This document shows, piece by piece, positions 5,801 through 8,578 of a DNA stretch of 8,578 nt (its first letter is position 1; every line of letters begins with the position of its first letter). This stretch comes from Anaerolineae bacterium (GTDB lineage: Bacteria > Chloroflexota > Anaerolineae > J102). The notes under the pieces were generated by a model. It saw nothing but the letters and a program-made list of their open reading frames with translations. It did no database searches and was not told the DNA's origin. Location of the stretch: NCBI GenBank assembly GCA_027036755.1, contig JALWDV010000622.1, positions 1 through 8,578 on the forward strand, in the 5' to 3' direction. Both the position numbers and the translations under genes were made by a program.

Positions 5801-7980
5801 TTGGCCACGGCCCGGCGCATCAGGTCCGCCTCGCCCGGCGTGTAGCCCGCCAGTTGCGAAGCAATCTGGATGATCTGCTCTTGGTAGACGATGATGCCGT
5901 AAGTCTCGGCCAGGATGGGCTCCAGCGAGGGGTGTTTGTACTCCACCGGCTTACGGCCGTGCATCCGGTCGATGTAAAGGGGGATGTACTGCATGGGGCC
6001 CGGGCGATAGAGGGAGATGGTGGCGACGATGTGCTCGAATTTACTGGGCTTCATGCTGCGCAGGGTGCCGCGCATCCCCTCAGATTCCACCTGAAAGACG
6101 CCGGTGACTTCGCCCGAGGCCAGCAGCTCATACGAGCGAGGATCGTCGGTGGGGATGTTGTTCAGGGTGAATTTCTTCCCGTGCCGCTCCTCGATGAGCT
6201 GAGAGGCCACGCGCATGATGGTCAGGGTGGAGAGGCCCAAAAAGTCCATCTTCAGCAGGCCCAGGCTTTCCAGCACCGGATAGGTGAACTGGGTGATGTA
6301 GTCGCGCACGGCCTTGCTGGGCGCGCGCACCAGGGGCGTGTAGTTGACCAGCGGCTTGTCGGCGATGATGACCGCGGCGGGATGGATGCTGATGTGCCGG
6401 GCCACGCCCTCCAGCTTGCGCGCGTTATCCAGCAGTTCGCGCACTTTTTTGTCTTTTTTGTACAGCTCTTTGAGCTCGTTGACCTCTTCCAGCGATTTTT
6501 CTAGGGTGACTTTGGGGCCCGCGGGGATGAGCTTGGCGATTTTATCCACCTCGTCCAGGGGGATATTCATCACCCGCGCCACGTCGCGCACGCTGGCCCG
6601 GGCCTTCATGGTGCCAAACACCACGATCTGCGCCACCTGATCGCCGCCGTATTTCTCTATGGTGTATTCGATCATCTGATCCCGCTGATCGTCGGGGTAG
6701 TCGAGATCGAAGTCGGGCATGGAGACGCGGCCCGGATTGAGGAAGCGCTCGAAAATCAGGTTGTTGGGCAGCGGGTCCAGGTTGGTGATGCCGACAGCGT
6801 AGGCCACCAGCGATCCTGCACCCGAACCGCGCACATTCCACCAGATGTTGCGCTTGCGGGCGTATTCGCACAGATCCCACACGATGAGGTAGTAGGTGTC
6901 GAAGCCCATGTCGTGGATGATCTTGAGCTCGTGCTCCTTGCGTGCCTGCACGTCGGGGTTGTCGGCCCGAGCGCCGTACCGCTCCCGCAGGCCCTTTTCG
7001 GTGAGATAGCGCAAATACGCCTGGTCGCTCTCGAAGCCTTCGGGCACCTGGAAGACGGGCAGGTGATAGCCGGTGGGGTGCAAATCCACATTGCACATCT
7101 CCGCGATTTTCACGGTGTTGGAGAAGGCGCTCTCGGGCAGATCGATGTAGGGGCGGAATGCGGCCTCCAGCTCGGCCCGAGATTTGAGATAGTAGCTGCC
7201 GTCGGACATGCGCATCCGGTTTTCGTCGTCCAGGGTGGCGCTGGTCTGGATGCAGAGCAGGATGTCGTGGGGCGAAGCGTCTTCGGCTCGCACATAGTGC
7301 ACATCGTTGGTGACCAGCAGCTCCAGATCATACTTCTTGGCCAGCGCCACCAGTTTCTTGTTCACCCGATGCAAATGGGGGATGTCGTGGGCCTGCAATT
7401 CGACGAAGAATCGATCCCGTCCGAATACATCCAGATACCAGCGCAGCCGCTCCTCGGCCAGCGATTCATTGGGCGGGCCTTTTTCATCGCTGAGATAGGT
7501 GGGGATTTCGCCCGCCAGACAACCGGTGGTGGTGATAAGCCCCTCGTTGTATTTCGCCAGCAGGTCCGCGTCGAACCGGGGTTTGTAATAATAGCCGCGC
7601 GTGTTGGCCTCCGAGACCAACTTCAGCAGGTTGAGGTAGCCGGTCTGATTTTGGGCCAGCAGCAGGATGTGGTGTCGGTCTTTGTCCTTTTGGGCGTCGC
7701 GCCCCGTCATGGGACGCCCCCATTTCGTCAAATACGCCTCGACGCCGATGATGGGCTTGACGCCGGCCGCGTTGGCCGCGTTGTAGAAATCGATAGTGCC
7801 GTGCATGGCGCCGTGGTCGGTGAGCGCGACCGCGGGCTGACCCATCTCTTTGGCTCGGGCCACGAGATCATCGATCTTGCTGAGGCCATCCAGCAAGGAG
7901 TATTGGCTGTGAACGTGAAGATGAACGAAATCTTCCGGTTCGGGCGGGGGAGCGGGGGAATCTTTTTTTGGGGTCGTCAT
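2872..7980 (-). CDS. dnaE: DNA polymerase III alpha subunit (DnaE1), interrupted by an intein
   Basis: A 1702-residue precursor; removing the 425-residue intein leaves a 1277-residue polymerase, longer than the usual ~1160. The N-terminal PHP domain opens at HLHVHSQYS (20-28), with H22, H24, TDHG (54-57), E81, HH (103-104), C154 and D226/H228. Catalytic aspartates are D425 and D427 in MPDFDLDYPD and D579 in LKMDFLGL. After the intein come the helix-hairpin-helix region (IKNVGEG, about 1297-1303), a probable beta-clamp-binding peptide GQGSLFDMFG (1377-1386) and an OB fold (about 1454-1530). A Pro/Ala-rich linker (about 1540-1620) leads to an 80-residue C-terminal domain. ATG 7980 was chosen because homology begins at residue 18; the frame stays open to an ATG at 8085, but those 35 extra codons cross the intergenic repeats. 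No clear Shine-Dalgarno precedes 7980. It is the replicative polymerase and probably first gene of the dnaE-nudix-helicase operon. Confidence 0.96.
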   Translation of the reverse strand: MTTPKKDSPAPPPEPEDFVHLHVHSQYSLLDGLSKIDDLVARAKEMGQPAVALTDHGAMHGTIDFYNAANAAGVKPIIGVEAYLTKWGRPMTGRDAQKDKDRHHILLLAQNQTGYLNLLKLVSEANTRGYYYKPRFDADLLAKYNEGLITTTGCLAGEIPTYLSDEKGPPNESLAEERLRWYLDVFGRDRFFVELQAHDIPHLHRVNKKLVALAKKYDLELLVTNDVHYVRAEDASPHDILLCIQTSATLDDENRMRMSDGSYYLKSRAELEAAFRPYIDLPESAFSNTVKIAEMCNVDLHPTGYHLPVFQVPEGFESDQAYLRYLTEKGLRERYGARADNPDVQARKEHELKIIHDMGFDTYYLIVWDLCEYARKRNIWWNVRGSGAGSLVAYAVGITNLDPLPNNLIFERFLNPGRVSMPDFDLDYPDDQRDQMIEYTIEKYGGDQVAQIVVFGTMKARASVRDVARVMNIPLDEVDKIAKLIPAGPKVTLEKSLEEVNELKELYKKDKKVRELLDNARKLEGVARHISIHPAAVIIADKPLVNYTPLVRAPSKAVRDYITQFTYPVLESLGLLKMDFLGLSTLTIMRVASQLIEERHGKKFTLNNIPTDDPRSYELLASGEVTGVFQVESEGMRGTLRSMKPSKFEHIVATISLYRPGPMQYIPLYIDRMHGRKPVEYKHPSLEPILAETYGIIVYQEQIIQIASQLAGYTPGEADLMRRAVAKKKEKEMAKHRVKFLEGAVANGIPRSAAEEIYEDIVFFANYGFNKCLPGDVEVLDADSGRLVRIEDLYTQQARLERTLSCDTSSLKLQQGRVARVMDNGVKPVYRLITATGRAIEATANHPFYTFGGWRLLEELTPGQLIATPRHIPVQGKTQWPDHQVIVLGHLLAEGNLCHPASVYFYTQDAAQLDDYRRAAEQFPNTQCSVSLHKGTHSVYAKRVDRSQEAGLVTWVKELGIWGKKASEKIIPAQVFELTNRQIALLISRMWEGDGHINVKGRNLFYATSSERMARQLQHLLLRFGIVSRLRTVEFPYKEGRTGYQVFITGDERISAFAAQIGVYFVSAAHRDALQALVKTATPHQSSKDVVPLAVKELVREAKAQSGPTWPEINRQTGVAQREFYPADNPAKTGFRRQTIQRLADFFGNEALRRYAQSDIYWDKIVSIEYVGEKQTYDLEVPGTHNFVANDILVHNSHAADYAVITVQTAYLKAYYPVEYMAALLTVERDNLEKVTNFINECRHMGIEVLPPDINQSDMGFTIVELPEVTEVKTFGRPRFDFRVPPGSAIRFGLAAIKNVGEGPVEEILRARNEGGPFASPADFCERVDLRKVNRRSLESLIKVGAMDAWGEREQLLAAIDQMQALSKSVWEAKDIGQGSLFDMFGEMDAGVSGRHDLKLPERYERVTQKEKLAWEKDLLGVYVSSHPLLELSINYQHAVTATCTDITPARKGRGVAVLGMVAGVRTITTKKGDRMAFVTLEDMNGNCDVTVFPKTYEKAKGMLEEGRIVLVRGRVDVRNDRASIVADKITNELPVRADSVRPRSDRLQEPKPEYKTPANDDFGSADEDAPAAFVNGEIAWTPTYAQPDLTSRPAPASSNGGNGKETPPAAPPAPAPAPTRRRTLHIQFSLTEDARLDASRLDETLKLLSSFAGDDRFTITIFDARDKVRVVFPNRKTRYCSDLVSGLQRLLGKECLTVERE
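4393..5667 (-). mobile_element. DnaE intein (425 residues) with LAGLIDADG homing endonuclease
   Basis: In-frame insertion in dnaE between FNK and SHAADYA, precursor residues 772-1196. All splicing blocks are visible: block A starts with Cys1 (CLPGDVEVL); block B is GRAIEATANHPF with Thr72-x-x-His75; block F is TYDLEVPGTHNF (405-416); block G is ILVHN with penultimate His424 and terminal Asn425; the +1 extein residue is Ser. The core is split by a dodecapeptide-type homing endonuclease: block C LGHLLAEGN (117-125), block D KIIP (198-201), block E LLISRMWEGDG (214-224) and block H LLLRFGIVSRL (249-259). The joined exteins reconstitute ANYGFNK/SHAADYAV, the conserved uninterrupted DnaE sequence as in Thermus. 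Splicing is therefore expected to be autocatalytic and necessary for polymerase activity. Boundaries follow from the conserved Cys, HN/Ser and extein alignment and should be exact. Confidence 0.96.
4882..5337 (-). other. LAGLIDADG endonuclease domain inside the DnaE intein
   Basis: Intein residues 111-262. Two LAGLIDADG helices are present: LGHLLAEGN, with acidic Glu123, and LLISRMWEGDG, with acidic Asp223. These are the positions that bind catalytic metal in the family, and both are acidic, so the enzyme may still cut an intein-free dnaE allele. The segment after block H (about residues 313-385) is Lys/Arg-rich and contains WPEINRQTG, a possible helix-turn-helix that could help recognise the target; that part is inference. 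No frameshift or stop interrupts the domain. Confidence 0.88.
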
Positions 7981-8058
7981 GGTGCGAATGGTGATGTGAA
8001 ATGTGGCAAATGCGTTAAGTTTGCAGATGTTCGCTGGTTGCTGAAGGTTGGCAAAGCA

Positions 8059-8134
8059 CGTCAAAGGTAAAGCGTCAAACGTCAAAACGTGGCGAAAAAA
8101 GCTCTTTTTGACGTTTGACGTATGACGTTTGACG
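8059..8134. repeat. Heptamer array CGTCAAA / TTTGACG flanking a spacer
   Basis: Read on the plus strand, CGTCAAA occurs at 8059-8065, 8073-8079 and 8080-8086. After a spacer, its complement TTTGACG occurs at 8107-8113, 8114-8120 and 8128-8134, with the one-base variant TATGACG at 8121-8127. The head-to-tail copies abut without gaps, and the two halves face each other. The array lies in the gap between the oxidase stop and dnaE ATG. Its role is unknown; possibilities are a protein-binding array, a dispersed genomic repeat or a transcript structure. Confidence 0.85.
8073..8120. repeat. Perfect 15-bp inverted repeat, possible terminator of the upstream oxidase gene
   Basis: CGTCAAACGTCAAAA (8073-8087) is exactly complementary to TTTTGACGTTTGACG (8106-8120), with an 18-base loop. 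In the minus-strand transcript it lies about 100 bases after the oxidase stop and about 90 before dnaE. It lacks a T-run directly after the stem, because the T-rich stretch is in the loop, so it is not a textbook rho-independent terminator. It could be a terminator variant, an mRNA-stability hairpin or simply a by-product of the heptamer array. Confidence 0.6.
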
Positions 8135-8143
8135 GAGAAATTG

Positions 8144-8209
8144 TAAAGATGGTTTTGAATGAGAATGAACCATGCCTAAAGATGGTTTTGAATGAGGATG
8201 AACCATGCC
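8144..8209. repeat. Tandem pair of 33-bp repeats, each with a small hairpin
   Basis: Units 8144-8176 and 8177-8209 are directly adjacent and differ at one base only (A at 8164, G at 8197). Each starts TAAAGATGG and ends GAACCATGCC on the plus strand. Each contains a 6-bp inverted repeat ATGGTT/AACCAT with a 13-base loop (8149-8154 with 8168-8173; 8182-8187 with 8201-8206). They begin 13 bases past the oxidase stop in its transcript. Thirty-three is a multiple of three, but no convincing gene covers them. Confidence 0.9.
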
Positions 8210-8221
8210 GAATTGCTGTTC

Positions 8222-8578
8222 TCAGCCCAAATGCAGCGCATCGGCCAGGGCCACGGCCAGGTGCACGGGCGTGCGCCCGGTGAGCTCCACAATCTGATGG
8301 CGACAAGACGTGCCATTGGCCACGATCACCGAGTTGGGGTGTTCTTTGATGCTGGGGATGAGCCGGTCGTTGGCGATGGCCTTGCTCACATCATAATGGT
8401 CGGCATCGTAGCCGAACGCGCCCGCCATGCCGCAGCATCCGGCCTCGGTGCTCTCGGCTCCCGCTCCGGGGATGGCGTCCAGCACTTTGAACAGAGGCTC
8501 TTCGCCCACCAGAGATTTCTGATGGCAATGCCCGTGCACCAGAAAATGAGTCTCGGCCCGCTCCAGGGGCAGGGCGCG
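8222..8578 (-). CDS. FAD/Fe-S 2-hydroxyacid dehydrogenase-type oxidase, C-terminal cysteine-rich domain (5' end outside the window)
   Basis: Only the last 118 codons are present, ending with TGA at 8224-8222. The visible part has VHGHCHQK (14-21), GCCGMAGAFGYD (47-58) and NGTSCRHQI (88-96). This is the conserved pattern of the second CCG cysteine-rich domain found in GlpC/HdrB-like proteins and at the end of GlcD-GlpC fusion dehydrogenases such as E. coli YdiJ. These proteins oxidise D-2-hydroxyacids (D-lactate, glycolate, D-2-hydroxyglutarate) with FAD and pass electrons through iron-sulfur centres. The phrase GCCGMAGAFGYD with HYDVSKAI strongly resembles the fusion type, so a FAD domain is expected upstream, but it is not in the window and the substrate cannot be assigned. 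A stand-alone Fe-S subunit is the alternative. A 241-base repeat-containing gap separates it from dnaE. Confidence 0.88.
   Translation of the reverse strand, partial: RALPLERAETHFLVHGHCHQKSLVGEEPLFKVLDAIPGAGAESTEAGCCGMAGAFGYDADHYDVSKAIANDRLIPSIKEHPNSVIVANGTSCRHQIVELTGRTPVHLAVALADALHLG

Noticed and set aside
4993..6504. 503-codon plus-strand frame, and similar ones at 30-1478 and 6913-8070
   Set aside because: These are antisense shadows of dnaE and the helicase in the same codon register, without recognisable motifs or ribosome sites.
7981..8085. 35-residue N-terminal extension of DnaE from ATG 8085
   Set aside because: The extra residues lack family similarity, pass through the heptamer repeats and precede a start (7980) at the expected distance from the PHP motif.
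8133..8170. Possible dnaE promoter with TACAAT (minus strand, 8145-8140)
   Set aside because: The -10-like hexamer is good, but the best -35 at proper spacing is only TTCATT; none of the TTGACG copies is correctly spaced from a -10 box, so the evidence is too weak.
8059..8209. CRISPR array
   Set aside because: Only two 33-bp units with no spacer, and heptamers far too short for CRISPR repeats; no cas genes nearby.
8082..8306. 74-codon minus-strand frame across the oxidase end and the 33-bp repeats
   Set aside because: It overlaps the oxidase gene in another frame and its repeated peptide (SFKTIF twice) simply translates the tandem DNA repeat.

Overview
The window reads as one strand of genes: all four genes lie on the minus strand and are transcribed from high to low coordinates. 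It is GC-rich bacterial chromosome. The DnaE sequence (including the variant active-site-region motif WWNVRGSGAGS), the inteinated dnaE and the C-rich helicase type suggest a Chloroflexota bacterium (Anaerolineae/Caldilineae-like). This is a judgement from recalled family resemblance, not a database search.

Layout, in transcription order. (1) 8578-8222: the last 118 residues of a flavin/iron-sulfur 2-hydroxyacid dehydrogenase-type protein, carrying its C-terminal cysteine-rich (CCG) domain. (2) 8221-7981: a 241-base intergenic region holding two exactly adjacent 33-bp repeats and an array of TTTGACG/CGTCAAA heptamers that forms a perfect 15-bp inverted repeat. (3) 7980-2872: dnaE, the replicative DNA polymerase III alpha subunit, interrupted by a complete 425-residue intein with a LAGLIDADG homing endonuclease. 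(4) 2839-2132: a Nudix hydrolase of the CoA-diphosphatase (NudL/YeaB) type. (5) 2129 to beyond base 1: a DEAD/DEAH-type superfamily 2 helicase of the YprA/MrfA family, cut by the window edge in the middle of an HNH-like zinc motif.

The dnaE, nudix and helicase genes are separated by only 32 and 2 bases and look like one operon, combining chromosome replication, nucleotide or cofactor hydrolysis and DNA repair. The oxidase upstream is separated by the repeat-bearing gap and is probably a different transcription unit.

The most noteworthy items are the intein, which appears competent for both splicing and endonuclease activity, the HNH-like motif entering the helicase C-terminus, and the two kinds of repeat in front of dnaE. 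No wholly new multi-gene system is evident. The very long plus-strand open frames opposite dnaE and the helicase are best explained as GC-driven shadows.
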